64,000 nt of DNA from Paenibacillus athensensis (GCF_004514475.2 NZ_MYFO02000015.1:186001-250000); one strand, 5' to 3'; counted from the first letter of the stretch, positions 1 through 8,027 are shown. Translations and numbers: made by a program. The notes: generated by a model not told the origin, from the sequence alone.

Positions 1-1
1 A

Positions 2-241
2 AGGGCGCGGCTGGTTGACCGGATCCGCTACATCGCCGATGAGGACGTGGCTATGAGCACGGCTGCGCTGCGTTTCATTCTCGCTTATCCCGAAGTGACA
101 ACGGTCATTCCCGGGATGCGCACCCGCGAGCAGCTGCATGAGAACGTGGCGGCGAGCGCAGCGGCGATGCCGGCAGAGCACGTGCGGGAGCTGCAGGAGC
201 TGTGGGCGACGGAGATTCGTTCACAGGAGCTGGGCTGGTAA
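2..241 (+). CDS. Aldo/keto reductase, C-terminal part
   Basis: The gene runs in from the left edge of the window, so only about the last 79 residues are visible. The segment ALRFILAYPEVTTVIPGMRT is typical of the last barrel strand and NADPH-binding loop of aldo/keto reductases (the 'V.T.IPG.R' motif), followed by the usual helical tail with VAASAAAMP. The family reduces carbonyls with NADPH in the cytoplasm. The real start and the catalytic tetrad lie outside the window, so substrate cannot be guessed. The family call is firm; anything finer is not. Confidence 0.85.
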   Translation, partial: RARLVDRIRYIADEDVAMSTAALRFILAYPEVTTVIPGMRTREQLHENVAASAAAMPAEHVRELQELWATEIRSQELGW

Positions 242-274
242 TTTAATCAAATCATTTGGGGTAAGGGGCGCATT

Positions 275-961
275 ATGGAAAATCAAGCATCCATTCGTGA
301 ACCTCGTAATAACGGATTCGATCAGTTGAATAAAGCTGAATTTGAATTTATCGAGCTTTTTTTAAAGTGGAATGGGAATTTTCAAACCATCCATGATGAA
401 ACGAATATAGCCAAGCATATTTTATATGAGAGACATCGGGCTATTATAGAAAAGCTGGGTCTTGACGATAAAGATATCCTTCGAAGGAGTTCGTCTTCTG
501 GAGCATACTTATCATTTTCTACTGTTTCGGCGGAAGATTCCGTTGCTGTACAACATATTAAAACTAAGCTGAATGAGTGCGGCGGCAAGACAGAGATTCG
601 GCTCTTGCGTGGAGATCGATGCACGATCTGTTATTCAACCGATGGAAAAGGATTGAATTCAGATAAAATACCAGTTGCCCATCAATTAACGTGGGATGTG
701 TTTACGGCGGTAGTGGAACTGCTGATCAAAAGTGGTGGTAAAGCTGTCAAAGGAAATGCGCGTAGCGGCAAGTTGGGAACCCCGAAGCTTTCATTAGAAT
801 CGGTTGAGGGGTACATTGCTCATCAAGTACACGGTGTACAAGTGGGGCAATCCGCATTTGGACCGGGATTTGTGGTTTGTGCTGTATTGGACTGGGCGGG
901 AATTTGCCGAAACGAGCGGGGATATTTGTTGCTGAATTCAGGAGTTGTGTCTAGTATATAA
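275..961 (+). CDS. Hypothetical protein with DUF2089-like N-terminal helix-turn-helix pattern
   Basis: A 228-residue protein that I do not recognise as a whole. It starts at an ATG preceded by TAAGGGGC. Residues about 23-63 (EFEFIELFLKWNGNFQTI..., ending ...EKLGLDD) show the spacing seen in the C-terminal helix-turn-helix of DUF2089 proteins, suggesting a DNA-binding or sigma-like element; this is inference from pattern only. The rest is mixed alpha/beta with no motif I can name. The gene is noticeably more AT-rich than its neighbours, which suggests a separate origin. It stands alone between the aldo/keto reductase and a strong terminator. Confidence 0.7.
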   Translation: MENQASIREPRNNGFDQLNKAEFEFIELFLKWNGNFQTIHDETNIAKHILYERHRAIIEKLGLDDKDILRRSSSSGAYLSFSTVSAEDSVAVQHIKTKLNECGGKTEIRLLRGDRCTICYSTDGKGLNSDKIPVAHQLTWDVFTAVVELLIKSGGKAVKGNARSGKLGTPKLSLESVEGYIAHQVHGVQVGQSAFGPGFVVCAVLDWAGICRNERGYLLLNSGVVSSI

Positions 962-976
962 ACACAAAGTGTTAAT

Positions 977-1024
977 AAAAAAAGACGATCACAGCCTGAA
1001 TCAAGGCGCGGTCGTCTTTTTCTT
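977..1024. terminator. Bidirectional intrinsic terminator
   Basis: A stem AAAAAGACGA pairing with TCGTCTTTTT and a run of T on either strand lies between two convergent genes, so it can end both the DUF2089-like gene and the CheX-like gene. Confidence 0.8.
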
Positions 1025-1031
1025 TAACGAA

Positions 1032-1919
1032 CTATTCAGTGATTTCCGACAAAATCAGGTCAAACGAGCTGCCGGACAGGTACACTGTCAGCAAATATGA
1101 GCCGACCGTCGGGGGCAGCGGCACCTGCTCTTCAATGACCTGCGGCTGCAGCTCCAGCTCCAGTCCTTGTCCGGACATGTTGACCAGGAACAAGCCGTTG
1201 TGCAGGTTGAGGAACTCGCCGACTGCATCGCGCGCGATGGCGTCCAGCTCGGTCAGTTGCTCTTCGGCGTAAGCCGAAGCAATTTGCAGGAAGGCCATCT
1301 CACCCAGCGAAAACCCGGAGGCCAGCGGCACTTCACCGGTCATCTGCTGCGACACGAGCCACTCGCATTGATAGTCGCGCGGAATGGCATTGACTTCAAA
1401 ATAAATGTTCGGATCAATAAAACGAATCAGATTTTTCGCAAGCAGCGATATGTAATGGCGATGCAAATCAATATTTGGAATATCTTCAAATTTGAGCATA
1501 GTCGCGAGCAGAACGTCGATGTCGCCGTTTTTGATCGCTTCAAACTGCTCGTCGGACAAATAGTGCTCCTGCTTGTATTCGTTTAACGCGGCCGTAAACG
1601 AGCCAAGCGTCAGCGCCTCTTGATCGATCAAGGCTTGTCCGAGCAGCAGGTGGCTTTCTTTTTGCGCCGACAGCAGGTTGTTCAGTTGATCTTCGTTCAA
1701 GTAACCGAGCTCAAGCGCAATTTCGCCGAAGCGTTTGTCGACGCGCGCCTGCGCCTGATGCACTTCAAGTGCCTGCTCGGCCGTCATGTAGCCGGCGTTG
1801 ACAGACAGAATACCGAGCTTGACGTGCGTAGATTGCAGCTGGTCCATCGCGCTTTGCAGCTGATGAGCGGAAACAATGCCGCGGTTCAGCAGAAAATGTC
1901 CGAAATATTGAGTAAACAT
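1032..1919 (-). CDS. CheX/CheC-type CheY-P phosphatase domain protein with N-terminal MshEN-like repeats
   Basis: A 295-residue cytoplasmic protein. The C-terminal part carries the phosphatase signature D-x3-E-x2-N (D231, E235, N238, in ARDAVGEFLNLHNG), as in CheC, CheX and FliY, which dephosphorylate CheY-P. The first 110 residues contain repeated units of the form 'G..L...G.v...QL..Al..Q', like the N-terminal MshEN/GspE_N region that binds c-di-GMP in other proteins; that similarity is by eye. It directly follows the CheY-like gene with a TGATG stop/start overlap, so the two are translationally coupled and the receiver is the likely partner. Combining a CheX domain with MshEN-like repeats is unusual. 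Function in chemotaxis proper is not shown. Confidence 0.72.
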   Translation of the reverse strand: MFTQYFGHFLLNRGIVSAHQLQSAMDQLQSTHVKLGILSVNAGYMTAEQALEVHQAQARVDKRFGEIALELGYLNEDQLNNLLSAQKESHLLLGQALIDQEALTLGSFTAALNEYKQEHYLSDEQFEAIKNGDIDVLLATMLKFEDIPNIDLHRHYISLLAKNLIRFIDPNIYFEVNAIPRDYQCEWLVSQQMTGEVPLASGFSLGEMAFLQIASAYAEEQLTELDAIARDAVGEFLNLHNGLFLVNMSGQGLELELQPQVIEEQVPLPPTVGSYLLTVYLSGSSFDLILSEITE

Positions 1920-2302
1920 CAGGCGTGGCCCCCCTCTTTCGTGACTTTGGCCAGCACGCGCACGATTTCTTCGGCAGCAAACGGCTTTTGTACGAAATCA
2001 AAAGCGCCGAGCTTGATCGCTTCGAGCAGGTTGGACTGAGTGCCTACGGAGGAAGCCATAATTACTTTGGTGTCTGGCGCGATCGCGCGGATGTCCTTCA
2101 AGGCTTCGATGCCCGTCTTTACAGGCATGACGATGTCCATGAATATAACATGCGGGGGATCGGCTTTGACGGCTTCAACGGCGATTTCCCCATTTTCGGC
2201 TTCGCGTACATCGGTGTACCCTTGTTCTTCCAAAACGGTTTTCAGCTTCTTGCGGACAAGCGCAGAATCGTCACAAACCATAATTTTCAAACGTTGAGTC
2301 AT
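1919..2302 (-). CDS. Single-domain response regulator, CheY-like
   Basis: A 127-residue stand-alone receiver domain. The acidic pocket (D11, D12 in CDDSALVRKK), phospho-acceptor D56 in FMDIVMP, switch residue S84 and lysine K106 (FVQKPF) are all present at family spacing, so it should be phosphorylatable. There is no output domain, so it acts by protein-protein contact. It is the first gene of a two-gene operon with the CheX-type phosphatase gene, whose start codon overlaps this gene's stop. No kinase lies nearby, so the phosphate donor is encoded elsewhere. Confidence 0.9.
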   Translation of the reverse strand: MTQRLKIMVCDDSALVRKKLKTVLEEQGYTDVREAENGEIAVEAVKADPPHVIFMDIVMPVKTGIEALKDIRAIAPDTKVIMASSVGTQSNLLEAIKLGAFDFVQKPFAAEEIVRVLAKVTKEGGHA

Positions 2303-2363
2303 AGGCGTTCTCCTGTCATGTTATTTCGACTGCTTCTCACTGCTCGCTACCTGAACAATAGGT

Positions 2364-2396
2364 ACTAAGTCTTAGTGGAGTATCCTTATTATAACA
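2364..2396 (-). promoter_or_regulatory. Possible extended -10 promoter and palindrome upstream of the cheY-like gene
   Basis: Reading the minus strand, TGTTATAAT (extended -10, hexamer at 2393-2388) precedes the receiver gene, and a perfect inverted repeat ACTAAG-T-CTTAGT lies just downstream at 2364-2376. No convincing -35 is visible. The palindrome could be an operator; this is inference. Confidence 0.4.
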
Positions 2397-2559
2397 TACA
2401 TATGTGAGTTTTTAGCGAAAAATGTTTTTACAAAAACAGGCAAATTTCAAAAAAAACGCTGTTTGCAAGCTGCGGGAAAGGATATCCGGTACCGGAAGCG
2501 AATACAATGGGCATGACCGAATCACAAGGTCCATCAATCAGGTTAAGGGGTGTGAACAA

Positions 2560-2988
2560 ATGGCCAATTTATTTGGCGGTTTATTGGGCAACTATTCCGA
2601 GGTGTCGCCGCAGGAGCTGATGCAGCAATACGGGATGTATCTGATGCCCGACGAGCAGGTCCGGACCGGCTTCAAGCTCGTTCGCGATTCGTTTATGATA
2701 ACGGACGAGCGGTTGATTTTCATCGATCATCAGGGAGTCACCGGCAAAAAAACGCGCGTTGCGTCGATTTCGCTCGATTCCATTTATGAAGTAACGATGG
2801 AGACGGCCGGCACCGGCTTTGACGACAGCGAGCTGACGATCCACTATATTACGTCGCCTTATTATAAGTCGAATAACGTGCAGGTGTCGTCGTATAAGTT
2901 TGAATTCGGGAAAAAATTCAATTTGCAGCCGCTTTACGTTGCGCTGTTGACGCTGGCGCATCATAATCACAAGCGTTTGAACGGCTAA
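2560..2988 (+). CDS. Bacterial PH-domain protein (DUF1696/YvbH-like)
   Basis: A 142-residue soluble protein. The start at 2560 is chosen because it begins MANLFGGLLGNYSEVSP and has GGGGTGTG upstream; the open frame extends further 5' but without family resemblance. The body matches the small bacterial pleckstrin-homology family: 'L...E.....F...RD.f.iTd.RLi..d.qG.tGkk' with alternating strands. These proteins are widespread and mostly uncharacterised; some form ring oligomers. It is monocistronic, followed by its own terminator. Confident on fold, not on role. Confidence 0.82.
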   Translation: MANLFGGLLGNYSEVSPQELMQQYGMYLMPDEQVRTGFKLVRDSFMITDERLIFIDHQGVTGKKTRVASISLDSIYEVTMETAGTGFDDSELTIHYITSPYYKSNNVQVSSYKFEFGKKFNLQPLYVALLTLAHHNHKRLNG

Positions 2989-3005
2989 TCATATCAGCAT
3001 GGACG

Positions 3006-3042
3006 CCCGGCGAAGGAGGTTGCTTCGCACGGGTTTTTTTAT
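3006..3042 (+). terminator. Intrinsic terminator after the PH-domain gene
   Basis: Stem CCCG-GCGAAG paired with CTTCGC-A-CGGG (one bulged A), followed by seven T. Confidence 0.75.
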
Positions 3043-3174
3043 ATCCCGGCTTTGCGGTCAGCTTGGTAGCGTCCCCCGACAGACGAACTAGCGCCATAAT
3101 ATGTAGTATACAATCTACAAATTCCGTGGTAAAGTGAGTTTTATGTCGAATTTTTACAAAATGGGGGAACAGGC

Positions 3175-5076
3175 ATGGCAATGAATGAACAGGATTTTGG
3201 GGGAGCCCCGCAGCGCTCGCGTGGCAAGCTGATCGGGCTGATCGCCGGCATCGTCGGTTTGCTGGTCGTCGTTTTGGGCGGCGGCTTGGTCGCTTATGCG
3301 CAGTTTGACGTATTCAAAAGCTCCAAGCTGATCTATCTGCAATCGGAGCTGCACAATTTGAAGGATACGGAGGCGTCGTTGCAGTCCGGCGTCCAAACGT
3401 ACAAAAAAGAGCTGGACCCGTGGCTGAACCGCCCCGTGCATACGACGGCGGAGCTGTCCGATTTTACGATGGGACTTTCCGCGGATAGCGGCAATACAAG
3501 CAAGGTCAAGCAAATCCTTGATATTTTGCAAAAAAGCAAGCTTTCGCTCGATTGGCAAAGCGATAGCTCGGCCAAGCAGCAGTACGGCAAGCTGAACCTG
3601 AATCTCGGCGGCGAAGCGCCGATTGAAATCGAAGCTGGACTCGATAAAGACAAAGCAATTGTCCGCGTGCCGCTTGTGTCGGACAAATATATGTACATGG
3701 ACGTGAACAATTCGGAGGAGCTGAAGAAGCTGCTGCATTCCGACCGCGTTCCCAAGAAGCTGTTGACGTATCAGGATGTGCTGAATGCGGTATCGATCAG
3801 TCAGGAGGAGCTGCATACGGCGTTGGAGCCTTACGCGCGTTTGTATGCCGAAAGCATTCGCGACGAGCAGGTCAGCGTGAAGGAAGGCGTCATGCAGGAA
3901 GGCGATATTTCCGTGTCGGGACGGGCTGTAACGGTTACGTTTACGGCCGAAGAGCTGAACAAGCTCGATGCGGCGCTGATCGATAAGCTTGCAGCCGACC
4001 AAAGCCTGCAGGACCTCGTCTATGCCCGCGTGAGCAAGCTGGTCACGCTGCTGAACGACAGCGGCTATCCGATCGATGAAATGAGCAAGGCCCAATTCGC
4101 CGAAGCTTGGAAAAGCAAACTGGCCGACGCCAAAAAAGAGCTGGCCGACAGCCCGCTTAAAGCCGGCGGCACGATGACGATTTATATCAACCGCAAGCAT
4201 GAGATTTTGGCGCGGGAATGGAAAATGACCGGGGAAGAGCAGCAGGAGTTGACGATCAAGACAGCCTCCTGGAGCGATAAGGACAAGCAGCCGGGCACCT
4301 TGTTCGTGTTTACTACGAACGATAAGGAAGAAGGCACGGTGCAGTTCAAATTGGTCGATGTGCGCACGACAGGCAATTCCGGCCACAAAGGTACGGCATC
4401 CTTTAGCTTTAAAGACGCGCCGGGCAGCAAAGCGGAGGAAGGCTCGTTCAGCCTGGATTATGATACAAAAACAAGCGAGGCCAAAGACAGCGGCGTTTAC
4501 AAATTCAAGCTCAACAGCACCGGCGATGAAGCCGTAACGCTTGACAGCACCGTCACGACGGAAACGACGAAAAGCGACACGCTTCAGGATACGCTGATCA
4601 GCGTATTGCTCTCGGCCAAGTCGGCCAAAGAGGATACCGAGCTGAAGGATGTGGGCTTTAAGCTCCGCTTCAAGCAAGAGTCGGCGACTGCCATCCAACT
4701 GCCGACGCTGAGCGACAGCAACGCGATCAATCTGGCGACGATGTCGCAGGAGCAAAACAACCAGCTGGCGATGAGCGCTTCAATGGGCGTTTACAAGTTT
4801 ATGATGGACCACAGCCAACTGCTGCAGGATCTGGGCTTGAAGTCGGCGCCGGAAGCTGACACGCCGGCTATGGGCCACGCCGATGATTACGGTATGGACG
4901 AGGACTACAGCCTGGATGATTACAGTCTGGACGGTATGGATTCCGGTCTTGGCGACATGGACTCGGGTCAAGTCGAGAGCCAGCTTGAAGATACGCTGCG
5001 GCAGTTGACGCCGGAGCAGCGCAAAGCCATGCAGAAGGCGCTGGAAGAAGCGCTGCTGTCGGGCGGTCAGGAGTAG
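3175..5076 (+). CDS. Membrane-anchored exported protein of unknown function
   Basis: A 633-residue protein beginning MAMNEQDFGGAPQRSRGK, then one hydrophobic segment (about residues 17-43, LIGLIAGIVGLLVVVLGGGL) that acts as an uncleaved signal anchor with the bulk outside the cell. The exterior part is rich in Lys, Asp, Ser and Thr and predicted mainly beta with some coiled-coil (for example residues 50-75 and 200-225). The C-terminus has an acidic Tyr/Asp/Met-rich stretch (DDYGMDEDYSLDDYSLDG) and ends in a helical tail. No catalytic motif is visible. Similar architecture occurs in Paenibacillus hypothetical proteins. It is monocistronic, with a strong terminator downstream. I cannot assign a function. 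Confidence 0.85.
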   Translation: MAMNEQDFGGAPQRSRGKLIGLIAGIVGLLVVVLGGGLVAYAQFDVFKSSKLIYLQSELHNLKDTEASLQSGVQTYKKELDPWLNRPVHTTAELSDFTMGLSADSGNTSKVKQILDILQKSKLSLDWQSDSSAKQQYGKLNLNLGGEAPIEIEAGLDKDKAIVRVPLVSDKYMYMDVNNSEELKKLLHSDRVPKKLLTYQDVLNAVSISQEELHTALEPYARLYAESIRDEQVSVKEGVMQEGDISVSGRAVTVTFTAEELNKLDAALIDKLAADQSLQDLVYARVSKLVTLLNDSGYPIDEMSKAQFAEAWKSKLADAKKELADSPLKAGGTMTIYINRKHEILAREWKMTGEEQQELTIKTASWSDKDKQPGTLFVFTTNDKEEGTVQFKLVDVRTTGNSGHKGTASFSFKDAPGSKAEEGSFSLDYDTKTSEAKDSGVYKFKLNSTGDEAVTLDSTVTTETTKSDTLQDTLISVLLSAKSAKEDTELKDVGFKLRFKQESATAIQLPTLSDSNAINLATMSQEQNNQLAMSASMGVYKFMMDHSQLLQDLGLKSAPEADTPAMGHADDYGMDEDYSLDDYSLDGMDSGLGDMDSGQVESQLEDTLRQLTPEQRKAMQKALEEALLSGGQE

Positions 5077-5134
5077 CGCAGCGCAGACCGTTAGCGCAGG
5101 TTGCAAGGCAGCAATTGCATGTAACAGATTTAAG

Positions 5135-5178
5135 CAAGCCCCCATTCAGAGCGTGTGTCTGAACGGGGGCTTGTTTGT
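5135..5178 (+). terminator. Strong intrinsic terminator
   Basis: A 16-bp near-perfect stem (CAAGCCCCCATTCAGA with TCTGAACGGGGGCTTG) followed by TTTGTT lies 60 bp after the exported protein gene. Confidence 0.85.
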
Positions 5179-5273
5179 TATTGGTACAGGTTCGGGCGAT
5201 CCATCAGCCGCTAGGCCGTTCGCGTATGCGCCTGCCCATGAGCTCGTGGTAACACCGGACGCCCCAGAGCCTG

Positions 5274-6143
5274 CTAGGAGCCTGCCGTTGCGCTGCTGTC
5301 GCTACTGTCGCTGCTGTCGCTGCCGTCGCTGCCGTCGCTGGAGTCGGCTCCGCTGTAGCGGGCCAGCGCCAGCGTCGCCGACTCCAGCATGCGGCGCTGC
5401 AGCTCGGCGTTGCCGACCAGGCGCACGCGTTTGCCGAGGAAGCGCAGCTTCGAGAGCAAATACTCCCCTTCGCTCGCCGCGAAGGTTAACGTGATCCGAT
5501 AGCGGTCCTCGCTATCGTCATAATCCACCGCCTTCTCGAAGCACGAGAAGGCGTACAAAATCCGCGACAGCTCCCGGTTATAGTCGCGGACCAGCTCCAC
5601 GACGGCCGTCGTCCGGCCGCCGTCCAGCTTGCGCGCCACCACGGCGGCGTGGCGCTCGGCTTCCTCTGCGGACAATGGCAGGTCCGCGACAGCCTCGATG
5701 CTCTGGAGCCGGGTCGTCATCAATCTGCGTTTGGACGTATGATACCAGAGCACATACCATTCTCGCTTGACCATCGAATATTCAAGCTTGTAGGGGTAGC
5801 CCGGCTGCTCCGCGCGTTGTTGACCGTCCTTGATCCGGTAGGTCAACACGAGCCCCTGACGCCGGGCGATACAGCGCCGCAGCCGGCGCAGCAGCGGGTG
5901 GTAGACATGGCGCACGGCGCTGCCGGCTTTTTCGCGCAGCAAGCCCGCGAAATCGAGCGTCGCCTCCTCCGCCAGCAGCCCGCGCAGCCGCTCCAGCGTA
6001 GCGGCATCGAACGCGTCGACGGCGGCCGGGTGCGCCAGCATCGTTTTCAGCCACACCCGCTCATGCGACGTGACGGCGAAGCTGCCCGTTTCATCCAGCC
6101 GCGAGATGACCTGATAATTAAAAATTTTCTCGAACGGATTCAT
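5274..6143 (-). CDS. WYL-domain protein (second regulator of a pair)
   Basis: A 289-residue protein with a WYL-type core (LTYRIKDGQQR, then the 'W.L.....k..l....L..I' pattern near YVLWYHTSKRRLMTTRLQSI) but without an obvious N-terminal helix-turn-helix. WYL domains are ligand-sensing modules of regulators tied to nucleic-acid stress and defence. The first 26 bases overlap the end of the upstream WYL gene, so the two are translationally coupled and probably act together, perhaps as a heteromer with the partner supplying DNA binding. The C-terminus is a low-complexity tail of six Asp-Ser/Gly-Ser triplets encoded by a 9-bp tandem repeat. The divergent Rsr/RlaP genes are the likely target. Confidence 0.85.
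   Translation of the reverse strand: MNPFEKIFNYQVISRLDETGSFAVTSHERVWLKTMLAHPAAVDAFDAATLERLRGLLAEEATLDFAGLLREKAGSAVRHVYHPLLRRLRRCIARRQGLVLTYRIKDGQQRAEQPGYPYKLEYSMVKREWYVLWYHTSKRRLMTTRLQSIEAVADLPLSAEEAERHAAVVARKLDGGRTTAVVELVRDYNRELSRILYAFSCFEKAVDYDDSEDRYRITLTFAASEGEYLLSKLRFLGKRVRLVGNAELQRRMLESATLALARYSGADSSDGSDGSDSSDSSDSSATAGS
5292..5345 (-). repeat. 9-bp tandem repeat (6 copies) at the 3' end of a WYL gene
   Basis: Six consecutive 9-base units encode DSS/DGS triplets near the C-terminus of the WYL protein. Copy number change would not shift the frame. Confidence 0.8.
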
Positions 6144-7440
6144 AATACGCTTGCAGCTCCTTCCATTCCTCCATCAGCTCCCGCCGCAGCGACGCCGGCT
6201 CCAGCACCTCGCAGCTCGACCCGAAGCTGCGCAGCCACGGCTTGATTTCCAGCTGCCCGTTAACCGTAATCTCGTAAATGAACGATTGCCGCTCCTCCTC
6301 GACGATCCGGCCCCACTGGCCTTGCTGCAGCACGCGCTCGCGCACAAAATTCGCCTGATGCGGCGGATTGAAAAACCGCGCCCGCACCGTCACCGTCCGG
6401 CCGGTATCGATCAGCCAGCTGTAGCGCGTATCGGACTCCAGCAGCGCCATCTTTTCCGCAAACAGCGCCTCCGTCACCGGCTCGCTTTGCTCAATTTGCG
6501 TCAGCCCTTCCATCCGGTATTTGCCGATGCCCCGGCGGCCGTTGTAGGCGAGCAAATACCAGCGCCCGTACTGATGGTCATAGACGACCTGCAAGGGCAG
6601 CACCTTTTCCGGCTTGCCGGCCGCATCCCGCTCGAACAGCGGATTCGTATTGCGCGACGCGTAGCTGGCCCCCTGCTTGGGGGAGAAGTAGACGAACCGC
6701 ACCTTCCGGCGCGCCCGAATCGCCGCCAGCAGCGTGTACAGATGAGCCTCGTCCAAAATTCGCGAATAATAGTGATATTTATATAAAAAAGGCTCCGCCG
6801 TTGCGTCCTCGGCGCCCCGCTGCTTCAGCGCGCGCTTGAGACTGTCCCGCAGCAGATAGCCCTGCACCGACGGCACCTGCGTATTGGCCATAATATCGAC
6901 AAAATCATACAAATCGGTCAGCTCCTCGGCCGACAGCCCTTCGATCCAGTCGTTATGCAGCCGATAGCGGTAAGGTCGGCCGCCCGGCTCCTTGCGGATG
7001 ACGCCGACATCGCCCATATACTTCAGATCGGCGCGCAGCGTCTTTTCGTCCGGCAGCGCCAGCTCTGCCGGCATGGCCGCGCAAAGACGGTCCAGCAGCT
7101 CCATCGCCGTCAGCGGGCGCTCCTGCAGCGCGGTTAGCACCAGCGACAGCCGCATGCTCTCCGATTCCTTGAGCGATTTGGCCCGATACAGAAACAGCAG
7201 CAGCGGGTCCGCCGACTCGTAATAGCTGAACCGCAGCGTTTCGGCAAACTGCCGGCCCATCTCCTGCGGCAGCTGGTTGGTCACCGTGCCGACGATGTCC
7301 TTGAGCTTGCGGATCGTTTTGTCAAACGTATGTACGGAAATGCCAAGGCGCTCGGCAAACTGCTGCCGGTTGTACGCCCCGCTCGTCAATGCCAGCATGC
7401 GCAAAAATTGAATTTCCTTGTCAAAGCTCTCCTTTGCCAC
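6118..7440 (-). CDS. WYL-domain transcriptional regulator with N-terminal HTH
   Basis: A 440-residue protein started at GTG, chosen because GGAGGATACGA sits directly upstream. Residues about 8-55 form a DeoR/HTH_11-like winged helix (FLRMLALTSGAYNRQQFAERLGISVHT...), a second helical region follows (about 95-165), and residues about 230-330 form the WYL domain with 'R.kvrfvYfspkq' and 'WYLLAYNGRRGIGKYRMEGL'. It is the first gene of a two-gene WYL operon transcribed away from the candidate Y RNA and Rsr gene. In other bacteria WYL regulators and RtcR-type activators control RNA-repair genes; control of the divergent rsr-rlaP unit is an inference from position. Confidence 0.88.
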   Translation of the reverse strand: MAKESFDKEIQFLRMLALTSGAYNRQQFAERLGISVHTFDKTIRKLKDIVGTVTNQLPQEMGRQFAETLRFSYYESADPLLLFLYRAKSLKESESMRLSLVLTALQERPLTAMELLDRLCAAMPAELALPDEKTLRADLKYMGDVGVIRKEPGGRPYRYRLHNDWIEGLSAEELTDLYDFVDIMANTQVPSVQGYLLRDSLKRALKQRGAEDATAEPFLYKYHYYSRILDEAHLYTLLAAIRARRKVRFVYFSPKQGASYASRNTNPLFERDAAGKPEKVLPLQVVYDHQYGRWYLLAYNGRRGIGKYRMEGLTQIEQSEPVTEALFAEKMALLESDTRYSWLIDTGRTVTVRARFFNPPHQANFVRERVLQQGQWGRIVEEERQSFIYEITVNGQLEIKPWLRSFGSSCEVLEPASLRRELMEEWKELQAYYESVRENF

Positions 7441-7521
7441 TCGTATCCTCCGTTCCTTGCGGCTTGCCGCCGTCGTTCTTCTATTGTAGCAGGGCGTGCA
7501 GCGGCTGGAAAAGGGCGACTT

Positions 7522-7541
7522 TTCCGCATTTTCCAGCGGAT
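7522..7541. promoter_or_regulatory. Inverted repeat in the WYL / Y RNA divergent region
   Basis: TTCCGC - N8 - GCGGAT forms a dyad midway between the WYL regulator start and the ncRNA region. On the minus strand a TACAAT -10-like hexamer follows toward the WYL gene. It is a candidate operator for the WYL pair; position is the only support. Confidence 0.35.
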
Positions 7542-7601
7542 TGTAATACTTTTGCCATGTTCGCGGGCCGGCAAATCGGCGACAATAACCCTTGCAAGCA
7601 A

Positions 7602-7645
7602 CCTTCCGCTGCCTTGGCAGGGAAGGAGAACCGCGCGAGGCGCGG
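7602..7645 (+). ncRNA. Two consecutive strong hairpins, possible structured RNA or leader
   Basis: CCTTCC-G-CTGC...GCAG-GGAAGG (7602-7626) is followed directly by CCGCGC-GAG-GCGCGG (7631-7645). The 5' arm CCTTCCGCTGCCTT and the later GAGAACCGC are echoed at 7826-7857 in the candidate Y RNA, suggesting a duplicated element. No T-run follows, so it is not a standard terminator. Confidence 0.35.
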
Positions 7646-7743
7646 GAATGGGCTACTTCGAATGGTAATCGTTGCTGCGCTCCGGACGGTGCGCGGACCA
7701 GCCTGTTCCCCCTTTTCTTCGTCGGATCGCCGTTTGCACATTT

Positions 7744-7855
7744 GCGCCGGCGAGGCGCTGCGGAGGGGTTCTTCTACCCGCAGACCACCAATGGGCTTTA
7801 GGGCAGGTTCGACTCCTGCAACGTCCCTTCCGCTACCTTTCTTCGCCGGTGAACC
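7744..7855 (+). ncRNA. Candidate bacterial Y RNA (YrlA-like) with tRNA T-arm mimic
   Basis: Between the WYL genes and the Rsr gene lies a region that folds as a Y RNA should. The ends pair in two blocks: CCGGCGAGG (7747-7755) with CTTCGCCGG (7841-7849), and GCGGAGGGG (7760-7768) with CCCTTCCGC (7825-7833), separated by an asymmetric internal loop. Inside is a perfect tRNA-like T-arm: GCAGG - TTCGACT - CCTGC (7803-7819). Bacterial YrlA RNAs are known to combine a Ro-binding stem with a tRNA-like module carrying a T-arm, and to be encoded next to rsr. Exact ends, promoter and the D/anticodon-like arms are not resolved here. The following sequence has another hairpin, GCGGC-TTCAC-GCCGC (7865-7879). 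Confidence 0.62.
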
Positions 7856-8027
7856 GCTTGGCGGGCGGCTTCACGCCGCAACATGCGGCAAGCAGCCGGA
7901 TTGAGCCGGATGACGGTTTGCTGCGTCCAATCAGGAGACAGCGAGACCAACGGGGCGCTTCAAACGTAAGAAATCCGGAGTACGAAGACCAGATAGCAAG
8001 AGAGAGAAAAAGGAGTGGACTCCAGCC

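Noticed and set aside
5153-5494. 113-codon frame overlapping the WYL gene end
   Set aside because: Made of the repeat read on the other strand (Arg/Cys runs); no ribosome site or homology.
7691-7706. GGCTGGTCCG on the minus strand, identical to the 5' end of human Y RNA
   Set aside because: No matching 3' partner strand or T-arm is found on that strand; the plus-strand structure nearby is complete, so I treat the match as chance.
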